Part shown: one piece after another, positions 44,949-56,271 of the stretch
How positions within the stretch are numbered: the stretch's first letter is position 1
Layout of the letters: each line of letters starts with the position of its first letter
Assembly: GCF_918797505.1 (NCBI RefSeq)
Contig: NC_092800.1
Coordinates: 42,079,430 to 42,143,429 of the forward strand
From: Bemisia tabaci
Taxonomy: Eukaryota > Arthropoda > Insecta > Hemiptera > Aleyrodidae
Direction: 5' to 3'
Length of the DNA stretch: 64,000 nt
The notes under the pieces: generated by a model
Databases searched by the model: none
What the model saw: only the letters and a program-made list of their open reading frames with translations
Told to the model about the DNA's origin: nothing
Made by a program: the position numbers and the translations under genes

Positions 44949-46539
44949 CGGGTGGCTGCTGCCTAACTAGATATACACAAAACATCGCGATCGGGCTTTT
45001 CTGCACGGTTTTCGGTCCATTTAGCTCTCCTGCTAATTAAGTCGTAGAGTAAAGCCCAAAAACCCTATAATATTTGGGTAGAGTATGCTCAGCTCTACTC
45101 GTAATGCCCTCGTTTTTTAACTTTAGTTAAATATTAAAAAAGTTATTAAACTTTAACGACAAATTTTGGACCCCAAAACTTGACGATCGTTTTTGACGAC
45201 ATGGACCCCAAAAGCTGACACTGATGGAATTGTTGATGAGCAGAGAGCAGATACGGGGCCCGCGAAACGGTCGGCCGCGGGATTGACCATCGTGTTTAGT
45301 TCACTGACATTACAGCTATACCGTAGAAAAAAACCCCATACAAGTATAGATATTTCGAATCAGCGTCACATATACTAAAAATGATTTTTTGGAAATTTGA
45401 TATTGTTGAGGTGTAATCGAGAACAATTAATAATTAGGTCGTTTATTGCTGCTCTGAAAGTCGGATATGTTGCCAGGGCTGTGGAGGTAAGGGTAGCATA
45501 AAACCCATCAAACTGGGGATAATTAGAATCTGTAAACTCCAAGGATCAAACCTTTGAAAAGTTTTCAGACTTACATGGGCGTCGAAAGGAGAATTAATCG
45601 AAAGAAGTCGGGTCCTTCAATTCTTCACAAAAAATTTGAATTTGAAAATAACTTGTAGAACCGCGCGATGGATGGTGAGCGCCGACTCTTGAAGCTAAAT
45701 TTCAGGTTATGCTACTGTTATTATGGCTTTAATACGAAGAAGATAGATTAATTGAAATAATAAGATGAAGATAGATTAATTGATGCGTGTTTCCATTTTA
45801 TCGTAGCCGAAGATAACTGGATCCATTTCTATATAATCCTCTTATGATTCCCACACCCTTACTATGAACTGTTACAGTAAGTACCTATACTCAGATCGCA
45901 ACCTGCCATTTCTTCCCAGCGGCCCTGATCTAGTGATCTTTTCAAGAAATTGTTCATGAATGATTGATGATATCCCACTATAGTGAGTCCTAGATACTAT
46001 TTCTCGTTAATCAGATTCAGCAACTTTCCACCAGAAAATCATCCTTTCCCTCAATACGATGCTGTGTGTCAGGGATCTCAATCGGTGGGAATGAATCTGC
46101 GTTTCCACTTTTTAATAAAATTTTGCCAGCAGCGGAACTCCTCTGGAATTGATGTGTCTCTTCTCAGTGTATCATGCTACTGGTGCGTAAAGCCTCAATG
46201 TTTTCATAGACTTGTAATGCTCTATATTGGAAACGCGGTTTACGCATTCACCCATCAGTCGTGCGTATGTGTCTTCTTAAAGAAGCTACGCAGCACTCTG
46301 TTAATGAAATCAACTCAATGTCACAACATCCACGATACTTGACTTCAAACATTACTGTTAATTTGATTATCAGCAAGTCTCCTTGATTCTGTGTCAGAAG
46401 TTGATTGAATCGTCTAATTTGCCTGTATTTGGATAAAATTCTTCAAATCAAGGTCTTTCATATTGACCTCTGCAGAAGGTATGTATCTATATGCTACTAT
46501 TTCATTGGTTTGATAAAATTGAAATGCTATAACTAATGC
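44947..46539. other. Gene-free stretch
   Basis: AT-rich sequence. The 119-codon frame at 45983-46342 has no recognisable domain. Confidence 0.35.
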
Positions 46540-48387
46540 AGGATATCCTTGATGATAACCTCTCTATACATCGGCTAAAATTTGCAGTACCTGGAGACGT
46601 AAACTTGCCGTCACTGCTTACCACATATAGGAGATAATACAGAGCAGCTGTTCGATATAATACATCAGTGCCGCCTGACCTCTAGATTATCTGAGTCCTC
46701 GCCTGACAAATTTACCCACTATGAGAGTGCGACAGAAAATTAGCTGGTTCATTTAGCACGGAAAATGGATACAGGAATTAATTCTCTGGCACACCCTGAA
46801 AGTGAGTTAAAACTCATTAGATGTGGACTTTGGGTAGCCAGAACTGGCAGAATAATGAAAGCTATCGATTGAGACTGAGGCGACTAAAAATATTAGTTGT
46901 AATTAATATTTTGGGCTGCAACAGTATATCAACAGAGCATCTTCTTTGACGGAAAGTGGGCATTGAATGCCCGAGTTGAGAAATCTCTCATAAATACCTG
47001 CTTACTTTACCTGCCACTGTATTGATGTGAGAGTTACCTTAATCGGATGGTTGCAGAATCTCCCTGGCAATTCCCAGCATAGATATGATGGTGCTCCACA
47101 TAATTAACTTACCGGCAGAATCATTCGCTCGATAGAATCGTATGAGAGGGATCACATAGCATAGGATATAAAATTAAGCCTTGAATATAGGTGATGTTTA
47201 TACTTAGACCTCTGGTTCTCGGTCTACGGTACGAAAGGGACGGACTAATACAGAAGAACCATACATGACAAGTGGCTCCTAAGTTGTCATTTATTTGAGT
47301 CCTTAGCTGAAAAGTTCATGCCTGAAGGTGTAACAGAAAATGGACTGTTTTTTTCCATCCTTGAAAGTAAAACAAAGAATCAAAATTGTACTCTCCGTTT
47401 TACCCTTATAGTGCGTTGAAACTCAATCGCAGCCGACTCTGCAGGACCAGAATTGGCAGATACAGACTCATAAAAATGAAATGTTATTGAAAGGAAAACC
47501 AAAAATTAAAGTGGTATTCTCTGTTGTACCCTGATAACGCACTGAAACTCAATCGCTGTTGACTCTGTATGACCAGCATTGGCAGATAAAGGCTCCTGAA
47601 AATGAAATGTTATCAAACTGTTTCATTACAGTTCAGAAGATTCATGCTATTGAGATCGAAATTTCAGTTGTGGTAACTGTAATTTTTGCTTGCGGAAGCA
47701 TCAACTTTTACTGTTTATCTTTTCCAATGACGAGTGAACTGGTCACATTTCTCAAGATACAGAATGCCATAGCTTTAGAGACATCTCTCATGAAACTAAA
47801 AATATTGATAAATACTTACTTTGCTTACTGTCTTTATGAGACGGTATCACGCGTTTGCAATGTTATTACTGATGATGAAATTGGAGCTCGGAGAAATTGC
47901 GATTCGAGTGGTCAAAGGACCTGGCAGGCATAACTAGGTATAAGCAGCGTAAATGATAGAGGTCCTGCACTGAGCTGCAGAATTTAGCTTGCATTCTATC
48001 ATTAGTTCCATGAATCCAAAAAAAAATGTTGGATAATGTAAGACATAAAAGGTATCCCTTAACACAGGAGATGCCTCTAATGTAAATCCTGGTTTTGTGC
48101 CTACTGTACACAGGAGATGGAACATTACATAGAAGTCCTATATTAAGAGCAGCTCTGAAGTTGTTGATTATCAGGGTTCTTGCCTGACACATTCACCCAC
48201 TTTGAAGGTGTGACAGTAAATAGACTGGTTAATTTTATCATTGAAAATAAACCCATTATTAGTTAAACTGGCACTCTCCCTTTCCCTGTTGCGCGTTTAA
48301 AGTCAATGTGTCTTTGTGGACTCTAGTTGACCAGAATGGCCAAATGGAGAATCATAATGATGAAAGCTATAAAAGGATTTCATTGCA
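46540..48387 (+). repeat. Divergent non-coding repeat array, unit about 600-800 bp
   Basis: A block containing GAGTCCT.GCCTGA.AA.TTCACCCAC.ATGA..GTG.GACAGAAAAT.GACTGGTT and a later CTCATTAGATGTGGACTTTG..CCAGAACTGGCAGA..AATGAAAGCTAT recurs at about 46690-46870, 47290-47480 and 48170-48375 with heavy divergence. The 124-codon frame at 47559-47933 falls inside and is not colinear between units, arguing against coding. Confidence 0.6.
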
Positions 48388-48507
48388 GCAGGCCGATTAT
48401 TGAAAGTTTGAAGCAGTCTGATAAGAGATCGAAATGCGATATATTGCACGGTTAAGATAGGGCTGTCTTGCCTTGTCGTACTGACATAGTTTCAATAATC
48501 AGCATGC
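48388..48507. repeat. MITE fragment, GATTATTGAAA family
   Basis: GCAGGCCGATTATTGAAAGT and the inverted TTTCAATAATCAGCATGCAG form the ends around a shortened 80-bp interior (internal deletion). Confidence 0.7.
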
Positions 48508-49009
48508 AGTTGAGAAAATTTATGTCATCACAACTAAAGTTTATTGTATACCATCTCCTTATGAACGGAAAGATTTAACGCAAGTACCAAGATGATTTCA
48601 TATGATGTCTGGATAGGAATGCACATAGTAAACAAGTAAGTAGCAACTTTTCGTTTCAGGCACATTGTGCCCAAGCATTGTGCCCTCAGTAATCAGAGAA
48701 TCATAAAAGAAAACTCACTCACAACGAAAAAGGTACCTAGAGAGAGAAGGAATCATTCAAAATCAAGAATGGTCACATTTGGAAGTATTATTCCTCGTGG
48801 CAGCATAAAATTGAAAATGTTTCGTGCGTACAATGAGAAAACCATTCAAGAAGTTATATTGTTATTAATTTCAGAAATAATATGACATAGAAAAAGAGAC
48901 AGGAGCCAGGAGAAATTGAAATTGCAATGCTATTTTGCTCAAACCCGATTCAAAATTTCCAAACGAAACAATAACATAATTATCATAACCTCTCTATGCA
49001 CTGCACTAT

Positions 49010-49075
49010 CTATGGCTTAGATGGAGGTGGGCTACTTCCCCAAACGGTATTTTACCAAAATACCCAAGAAAACAC
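49010..49075. repeat. Inverted-repeat partner of 55620-55685
   Basis: GGCTTAGATGGAGGTGGGCT ACTTCCCCAAACGGTATTTT ACCAAA reappears inverted at about 55625 (TTTGGTAAAATACCGTTTGG GGAAGTAGCTGCCCTCCTTA GATGG). The pair brackets about 6.6 kb. Confidence 0.75.
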
Positions 49076-49369
49076 CTAACCAAGAAAGAGGGCGCTGGTG
49101 TCGTTTTATGAAATACCTTCCCGGAGACGTAAACATTAGAAATTCTTATATTTTCGATTCAAATTGTCAACAGTTACCGTGAAATGCCGATGTTGTCGTA
49201 CCTCATTATATTAAGATTTATGTTTTGCGGAATTGCGGATTGTAGGCGCCACGAAACTCAAAATATGTTTTACTTTTTATTATTTATATTTTTCTTAATA
49301 TATTTTCAGCAGAGAAAAATCTGGCCTGGTAAGACATGAAAACCGCGAAAAAAGACTCGTAAGTACAAT

Positions 49370-49737
49370 CCCCGGAATAAACGCCGACGTACATATTATT
49401 CCGGAATTACGTCCGGCCGGCCGTTCGAAGTTTAACGACGAACAGTGCTGCCACTATAGCCGCTTGAGCACATGCTATATTATAGAAAAACAAGCAATGA
49501 TATACATTTTTTGAGAAGTAACGATCACGCACTTTAATTTTATCAATTCATGGTCATAATGAATTCGATTAAAGTAAAAAAAAAAATTGATGTATTTTAC
49601 GTAGGAAACAAAAACCAGGAAGATACTAAACAATGCTGGTGCAATTGTGTTGGCACCGCTGTTCGTCGTTGAAGGACCAGCGGGAAACTGCCGGTCGAAC
49701 GTGCTTCCGGAATAATGCGTCTGCGTTTATTCCGGGG
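49370..49737. repeat. MITE, CCCCGGAATAAACGC termini
   Basis: CCCCGGAATAAACGCCGACG TACATATTATTCCGG is mirrored by CCGGAATAATGCGTCTGCGT TTATTCCGGGG. Inner arms AACGACGAACAG / CTGTTCGTCGTT also pair. The centre is AT-rich. Confidence 0.8.
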
Positions 49738-50502
49738 AAATAAGGAGTTTTTCAGGGATTCCATGCCCATCCGGGCCGGGTAAATAGTCGCAAATTGGAG
49801 GATAAATCCAAAAAAAACCAACAGATCTTCATCCAAACAAGGGCAACTAGAAAAAAAAAAGGAATGAATCTGAAGATTCAACACATGAAGGCCTTATCCT
49901 GATCAATGTACCGAAGTCAACTTTTGGCAAAGAATGAGGTTGAGAGTTTAAAAAATTCGTCAAAAAATTTCCGCATGGCTGTGTATACTACTTTCTTTTC
50001 TTGAAAACTATTGTAAATGAAGAGGATGTGATACAAAATTTCTGAAATACCTCTCTTATCGGGAGCATTCATTACGCACAGCAGTTTTTCCGATTTTTAG
50101 ACCCCCGTTCCCTCCTTCATAAAGCATCCCTCCTCCCCCTCCCTCCTTCATAAGGCACCGAAAGGCATCCCTCCCCCTCCTCTAAAAATTATGTAAGGCT
50201 CGACTGACTTTTTTTGCAATTTCCTGGGATGTAGGCTGGAAATCTTATGTAAGGCTCAGGCCTTCCCCACGTAAGGCGCCGTGTAAGGCTGTTAATGACA
50301 TCCCCCCCCCCCCCTCTTAAGTGCCTCACGTAATTTGTGTACGGCCGTTTTCAGCTTTAAGGGATGTGTAGGGCAAAAAAGGAATATTCGAGCGAGTATT
50401 TCGACCTGGGGTGGCTACAGTCAAGAGTAGAACCGCCAAAATGAGGCCGTCTTAACGGTCAAAACTGCATCCTAAGAGGAAGCTTGTACTTATCCTTGCC
50501 AA
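49738..50502. other. Gene-free stretch with homopolymer tracts
   Basis: It contains C/T-rich GTTCCCTCCTTCATAAAGCA and its near-repeat CCCTCCTTCATAAGGCACCG around 50110-50160, and a C run at about 50302-50313. The phrase ATGTAAGGCTC recurs at about 50191 and 50246. No gene. Confidence 0.35.
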
Positions 50503-50731
50503 CACGGAAAAAATTTAATTGCTGATTTAAATTCAATTACTAAAAAAAGTGACTGCAATGTTTCAATGTAGATTTTACAACCAGAAAATGCTACTTAACC
50601 ACCCCCGCGGTTAAATTAGCTCACAATAGTGATTAAAGTAACATTTTCTGGTCGTAAAATCTACATCGAAACATTGCAGTCACTTTTTTTAGCAACTGAA
50701 TTGTTAAATCAGCAATTTAATTTTTTCCGTG
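50503..50731. repeat. MITE, AA target duplication, homologue of 20429-20661
   Basis: CACGGAAAAAATTTAATTGC TGATTTAAATTCAATTACT is mirrored by AGCAACTGAATTGTTAAATC AGCAATTTAATTTTTTCCGTG. AA lies on both sides. Confidence 0.88.
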
Positions 50732-51756
50732 AAGGAGGCCTCAGAACTGTCAGGCTGTCAATACTTCCGAGTCTTGCTCGATTATTCATCCCTTTATGCC
50801 TTACGCTGCTTGAAATTCTTGTCCAAACTTTTTCGTTTTATCAGGGTGAAGCAGTGGGAAGATCTGGAAAGATCACTATCATTTGTAAGTAGGTAGGGAG
50901 TCTTAGATCTAACTAAGACCTTATATTTCTTACTCATGTTCCGGGTGTCGCTTTTTTTGAGCGAATTCATACATTTAGAGTCATTAGCGCCTCCTCGAAG
51001 ACAACATGATAATTTGAAAAATGAAATGATTAGAAAGATAACAAAAATTGATGACTGTTTCTCCTCAACCAGTGAGGCCTTAGAGCCTCAAGACTGTGCA
51101 ATGTTTTACGAATGACACATGTCCCCTGCATCAACAATATTGGCCTATAATAAAGGAGCTAATTTGCAAATATATACCTTCTCCAGTCCTTTACTTCTGC
51201 CGATCTTTACTCACCTTTACTTACCAGAGTCTTGAATTCTTGAAATTTTTTGGAAGGAGAAGCTCTTTCCTTAGTACTGAAAGCCATCTTGAAAATCAAG
51301 CTTAAGCTAATGAAGAAAAAAAAATCCTTTTACCTTTAAGTGTACAAAATAGCACTCATACCAAGAAATAATAGTGTTTGAAAGAGAAAAATCTCGGATT
51401 TCTTCTGCCTTCACATGATTATGGGTATTGCTCCCTTTTAGGTGTCTTCAAATTTTTTCTGCTATCAGCCGATGAGCACTTTCTGCATCCCTTTTGCCGA
51501 TGAAAATTTTACAGAATTTATCTTGAGTGAGTTCTACTCTGAGTTTGACGCCAAATTACAAGAAAATTAATTCTTGGATCAATTTTCCTGAAAAGGGACG
51601 GTTCGGTTCCTATTCTCACTCGTTATGAAAGTTTCGATAGAATAAGTAAATATTTTAGTACCTTTGGTGCTGACAGTTTCCTTTGGTTCTTCAGCTGCTG
51701 ACAGACAGCCAAGGGTTTGCTAGATAATCTGGTGATTGCCAGGATTGTCGATCGGT
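50732..51756. other. Gene-free stretch
   Basis: Only short open frames (up to 87 codons, overlapping the adjacent MITE). No repeat end was recognised. Confidence 0.35.
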
Positions 51757-52180
51757 CCTAGTAGCATGATTCACTTTCCCCTTCCTAACAAACGTATAAG
51801 GAATTAATACCGGTTATATAATCACCATTTTAACTAAAGTTTATATATCGTGTATATAAGTTTTATATAAAATGCCCATGAAAATAATTATTCATATTTT
51901 CAGAAGATAACGTTTATATAAAATTTATATAATTGAGGAAGGGTTTTTATAAATTTTCTTTATACGCATAGTATCCTTTTGCTTAATTTGCTTATTATAA
52001 CTGTTATATAAATGACCTGAATGACTTTAACGTAAACCTATCTCATTTTCATGAATGATGATGATGATCTCATTTCAATGAACACCCTCGACTCTCAGAC
52101 TGCGTGGGATAGGTATTATTAGAGGTACTAATGGCTCCGAGACGAGTTAAAAGGGGATATCTCGGCACACAATCCGAGGA

Positions 52181-52225
52181 GCCCTGTTACCTCAGTTGGT
52201 AGCGTGTCTGGCTCATAACCCTGCC
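52181..52225 (+). repeat. tRNA-like 5' half (Met-like, CAT anticodon region)
   Basis: GCCCTGTTACCTCAGTTGGT AGCGTGTCTGGCTCATAACC resembles the 5' half of an initiator/elongator Met tRNA: box A TTACCTCAGTTGGT and anticodon CAT in CTCATAA. The 3' half is replaced by a CCCAGTTAGACAG element end at 52223. It is a SINE head or tRNA pseudogene. Confidence 0.65.
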
Positions 52226-52499
52226 CAGTTAGACAGCAATATTTTAAAAATATTGAAATTTAATATATTTTTAAAATGTTTTTCATGTATTTTTAAAATA
52301 TTTTCAAAAGTACTTTTGAAATACAATCAATGAATATTTTTAAAACATTTTAAAAAGATATTAAAAATATAAAAAATTAAAATTTTTAAAATAATATTTT
52401 ATAATATTTTTAAAGTATATCATAATTATTTTTGTTAATATTTTAAAAATATTATTAAATATTATTTTAAAAATTTTGATTTTTTTTCAAATGTTTAAA

Positions 52500-52860
52500 T
52501 TAATATTATAAAAATTTAAAAGAAAAAAGGAAATGATAATAATAATAAATAAATAACATAAATACATCGACATAAATTCAAACTAGAAAAAGGCCCAAAT
52601 AATTAAAACTGGAAAAAGACGCAATTATAAAGTTAAAAAATAGAGAGAGAGAGAGAGTTAAAAAAATGAGAGTTAAAAAAAATAGAGAGAGTTAGAAAAA
52701 ATGATAGTTAAAAATCATGATAGTTAAAAAAAAGAGAGAGCTAAAAAAATGAGAGAGAGTTAAAAAAAATGAAAATGAAAAAATTACATCATGAAATAAA
52801 AAACAATAAATAAATAAATAATAAATAATAAAGTCTGGTAAAATATCATAAGAATCCGTC
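52500..52860 (+). repeat. A/purine-rich low-complexity tract
   Basis: Repeated words AGAGAGAGTTAAAAAAATG, AATAAATAAATA and GTTAAAAA. The base composition is the complement of the tract at 38285-38770. Confidence 0.85.
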
Positions 52861-52933
52861 AATAAACAAAATATTACGGACTCAGAGGCCTGCGATAGTT
52901 AAGAGATTGAATTTAGGGGCCCATTCATATCAA

Positions 52934-53013
52934 GCCTGGCTGGTCTGGTGGTAAAGTACTGGACTTCGGATTGCAACTCCATCCCGAGGTGTGGGTTCTA
53001 ATCCCGACTAGGA
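52934..53013 (+). repeat. tRNA-derived SINE head
   Basis: GCCTGGCTGGTCTGGTGGTA AAGT provides a box A and GGGTTCTAATCCC (52993-53005) a box B, spaced as in a tRNA. The stems are incompletely paired (T stem 4 of 5 with wobble), so it is probably a SINE or pseudogene, not a functional tRNA. Confidence 0.7.
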
Positions 53014-53327
53014 CGGCCGCGGATTTAAGGTAAGTCACAACTCTACGATGATCCACCACCTGGTAGTAACGCATATGAAAACTTGCACACTTCATAACTA
53101 GAGTGCGCTACCAGCCAGGAAGAATAATGAAAATTCATTTTATACACTCTTTGAATTTGGTTATATAACTTTTATACTAAGGGTTACATAATAAAATAAG
53201 TTTTTTAGTAAACTTTTAACTAAAAAACTTTACATCCATTACATAAACAATGAATATTCTTTAGCTTGTGGTTATTTACGGTTTATACTTTTAAAAACAA
53301 ATTTTTTATATAACTCTGCTACTAGGG

Positions 53328-53943
53328 GTGTCTCCAAAGTCTGGTCGATATAGGCTAATGATGATCATTAGTTGTAATGGATAACCAGAACTTAGGAGAA
53401 ACCGGAGAACATCCATGAAAGTGAGCAAGGAGCGATCCACTTATCACTGTATATCCTACTGTAAATCACTTTCATTGTTGGCGATTAAGGATCCAGATTT
53501 ACACATCAACTGGTGCACACTTTTACCATTCATCATGAAACCAAGGCCACTGATGCGTCATGCTGGCAGGTGATTCTATTCATATAGTCACCCCTTCAAC
53601 ACGAATGTTTTCCTGACTGAATACAAAATGGATTAGGTATTGCTTCTCAATTAATGGAACTGAGTCGAATAACTGAAGCGTCACGCACCAGCCGAAAGTG
53701 GGTTTCTTTACCTAAAATATCTTGACCTCCTCTTTCAAATCTTGAACTGAAGTCTTTGATTATAAATTCCTCCTCCTCCCCTTCTAAAGTCGGCATCTTC
53801 CAGCAAGTGATTAGAGGAGAGGTAAAAATACAGACCATTCAGAGTTGTTTTTACTTATTCTAAAGAGCGTAACTTGACATCACTCTAAAGTTTTTTGTAC
53901 CTAGAAGTTGTGACATTTCAAAATAATGCTGTACTCTAGATTG
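53328..53943. other. Gene-free stretch
   Basis: Nothing recognisable. Confidence 0.35.
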
Positions 53944-54170
53944 TAATGGACTATTAGGCAAGGTACAAAGTTACTTAAGCATTCTGCTACATGTTTCTGA
54001 ACTAACATTTCATGGAGAACACGATTCGCGCAGTGAGAATTACTAAAATTAACTCCTAATCAAGATATTTAGTGTTTCTTGACACGTAAATTCAAACCTC
54101 CCATTCATGAAAACGCAACAGTCTACTTCAGTCAAAACACGTAAGTACTACACAAAATCCTGACAGTCTC
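53944..54170 (+). repeat. Half-copy of the 39903-40464 MITE
   Basis: AATGGACTATTAGGCAAGGT ACAAAG and CTACATGTTTCTGAACTAAC ATTTCATGGAGAACACG align with the left arm of 39903-40464. The right arm is absent. Confidence 0.75.
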
Positions 54171-55619
54171 TGCAGCATGAAAAAATGATAATCTTAGTCT
54201 CAGCGCTTCAGTTCAGCTATTGCATGTTGTCTGCACTTTGAACAACGCAGAATGCGGAAGGAATATTGCTCGATTGAGAGGCTAGCCATGATCAATGGGC
54301 CATTTTACTCACATTGAGTAATTGCGTTTCTTGTGACCTTAGGGTGGGATTCACTTAGGTTTTCCAACTCAAGTCTGAGCAGTAGTAGTGTTCAAAATTA
54401 CATCCAATTTTCAGGGGGTAAGGTCAAATTACTGGTTTGATTTGGCATGGAAAGACCCTTAACATTTTTAGCCAACAACATGAAGCTTAACCACAGAGTA
54501 TGAAAAGAGAACAAAGTACGTTTGTATTAGGAGACATGGGAGCAGCTGATGAACACTTCGACGGGGAGATAATGAATCTTGGATTCTCACTGTTGCACAC
54601 TTGCTTTGATGAACTTTTTTTGATAGACATCGTCACACTCATGACCCTAACTCAAACAGCAATGAATACAGTCAGCAAACGAAGCACAAAAAGAACTGGG
54701 TGTTGACAGCAAGAATGTTGATCTGCATTTCACTAACTCCACAGCACGATCCAAACTCAACGTGGAAATAGTAAAAATAAATTGTTCTTAGTATTTATTT
54801 CCAAATAAAGTACCTATCTATCGATCTATCTAATTCTAATAGTGTCACTCGCAATCCCGGTGACAATGACCACCACAAAGATTCAGGCTCAGAGCACTAT
54901 TAATCATTCAGTAATATTATACCCAACGAGGAGAATGAAACTTGGACATGAAAACTAGTACTACGTCTAATAACCGTTATTCGAAGACGATGGAGATATA
55001 ATTTTAGAGCTTATGGGAACAGACTCACTAAGGATCACACAAGTTCACCTTTGGAGTTCTGAGTTTACTGAAGAGATTACGAAATGGCATTTCGTCCTGC
55101 AAAGATACTGAGTACTTAACACACTTCTGTTTGTAAGAATTGAAAGCACTATTGATTGAGAAATTGAGAAATATTATACTGTTTAAACTTGATGACGAAT
55201 GTGATCCGTGGTCATTGATGTGATCATTGTTGGATCATTCGATCATTATCATTGTGATCCTTGGGATGGAGGTTAGGCAGCAATATTTACGCCTTTGGGT
55301 TTTCTTTGAGATTTCAGAAACCCAAAATAATAATCACACAAAATATGGTTCAAAAGGAAATCAAAAGCGTTGAAAATATGAGAAACACCTAAAGAAAACA
55401 CGTCACGTACTCACTCTCACTCATAGAAATCTCTCATTACACTGAGAAGACGTCGTAAAGAGGGAACCTGGAAACTACTCCGGAACTTTTATTAAATTTA
55501 TCATCAAATTGGCAGCGTTTAAGGGCAACATTGCCAGTCAAACAAAACATTGTTTATATTTTGGCCTTTTATACTCTCTCATTGCCGATGTTTCAAGTTT
55601 GATAAAATATCCATGCGCG
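54171..55619. other. Gene-free stretch
   Basis: The longest frame is 68 codons. No features beyond a TCATTGTTGGATCATTCGAT CATTATCATTGTGATC direct-repeat patch at about 55226. Confidence 0.35.
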
Positions 55620-55685
55620 ATTTGGTTTGGTAAAATACCGTTTGGGGAAGTAGCTGCCCTCCTTAGATGGCTTAGACTGCGCATT
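55620..55685. repeat. Inverted-repeat partner of 49010-49075
   Basis: See the entry at 49010. TTTGGTAAAATACCGTTTGG GGAAGTAGC is exact between the two. The 65-codon frame that includes it (55509-55706) is therefore repeat-derived. Confidence 0.75.
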
Positions 55686-56271
55686 AGGAAATTTCGGCAA
55701 GACTAGAGTCCCTTCAGGCGGGACGATAGGCAACTCAGCAACACCCAGCAAGTCCGAGACCGAGACAATGGAAATGCCCTGTCATGCCAGTGCCGTTGCC
55801 TGATACGGGTACTTTTCGTTCGTATATCCGGATGTATCCACTAAGCGGAAGGCGCGTCTTTACCCTGATTTACCCCGCTAGCTGTCTTACCTACCGCGCG
55901 ACCTAGATTGCGTTATAAGTCAATGCGCTTTACTGTAGTTTCTATCGTTCGTAGCCAATGAGAATTAGGCATTACGTCAAGTGACCCAACTTTGTCACGA
56001 TTTCAATACTGACCTGCAGTTTTTTTTCTGTGACGTACAGGGGTGTGCCAAAAATATGGATCCTTCCTTACTGATGTCTCGAGAACGATTACAGATTATT
56101 GACATGCGGTTTGAACGAAATTCCTTAAAAAAAGGTGGGCCGTTTTCGAGGGGGGGGGGGGGGGGGGGTCGTTTCCTCTCTGCCTCGCGCCCGCGGGAAC
56201 AACTTTTAAATTTAAAATGGGAACTCTCTTTGCCTGATACTTCGTAGAAGTCATACCAAAAATACGTGATA
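55686..56271. other. Gene-free stretch with poly-G tract
   Basis: A run of about 17-18 G lies at about 56151-56168. Otherwise unremarkable. Confidence 0.4.

Larger units (their letters stand above)
51757..53327. mobile_element. AT-rich TIR element, CCTAGTAGCA ends, with SINE pieces inside
   Basis: The left end CCTAGTAGCATG and right end CTCTGCTACTAGG are inverted. Sub-terminal zones are dense in TTATATAA-type words (51800-52020 and 53150-53320). The same CCCTAGTAGCAGAG terminus occurs twice at 58894 and 59098. The interior includes two tRNA-like pieces, an AATATTTT-rich block (52230-52500) and an AGAGAGTTAAAA-rich tract. There is no coding capacity. Confidence 0.65.

Noticed and set aside
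52181..53013. Functional tRNA genes
   Set aside because: One is only a 5' half, the other has imperfect stems, and both sit in a repeat-rich element. SINE heads or pseudogenes are likelier.
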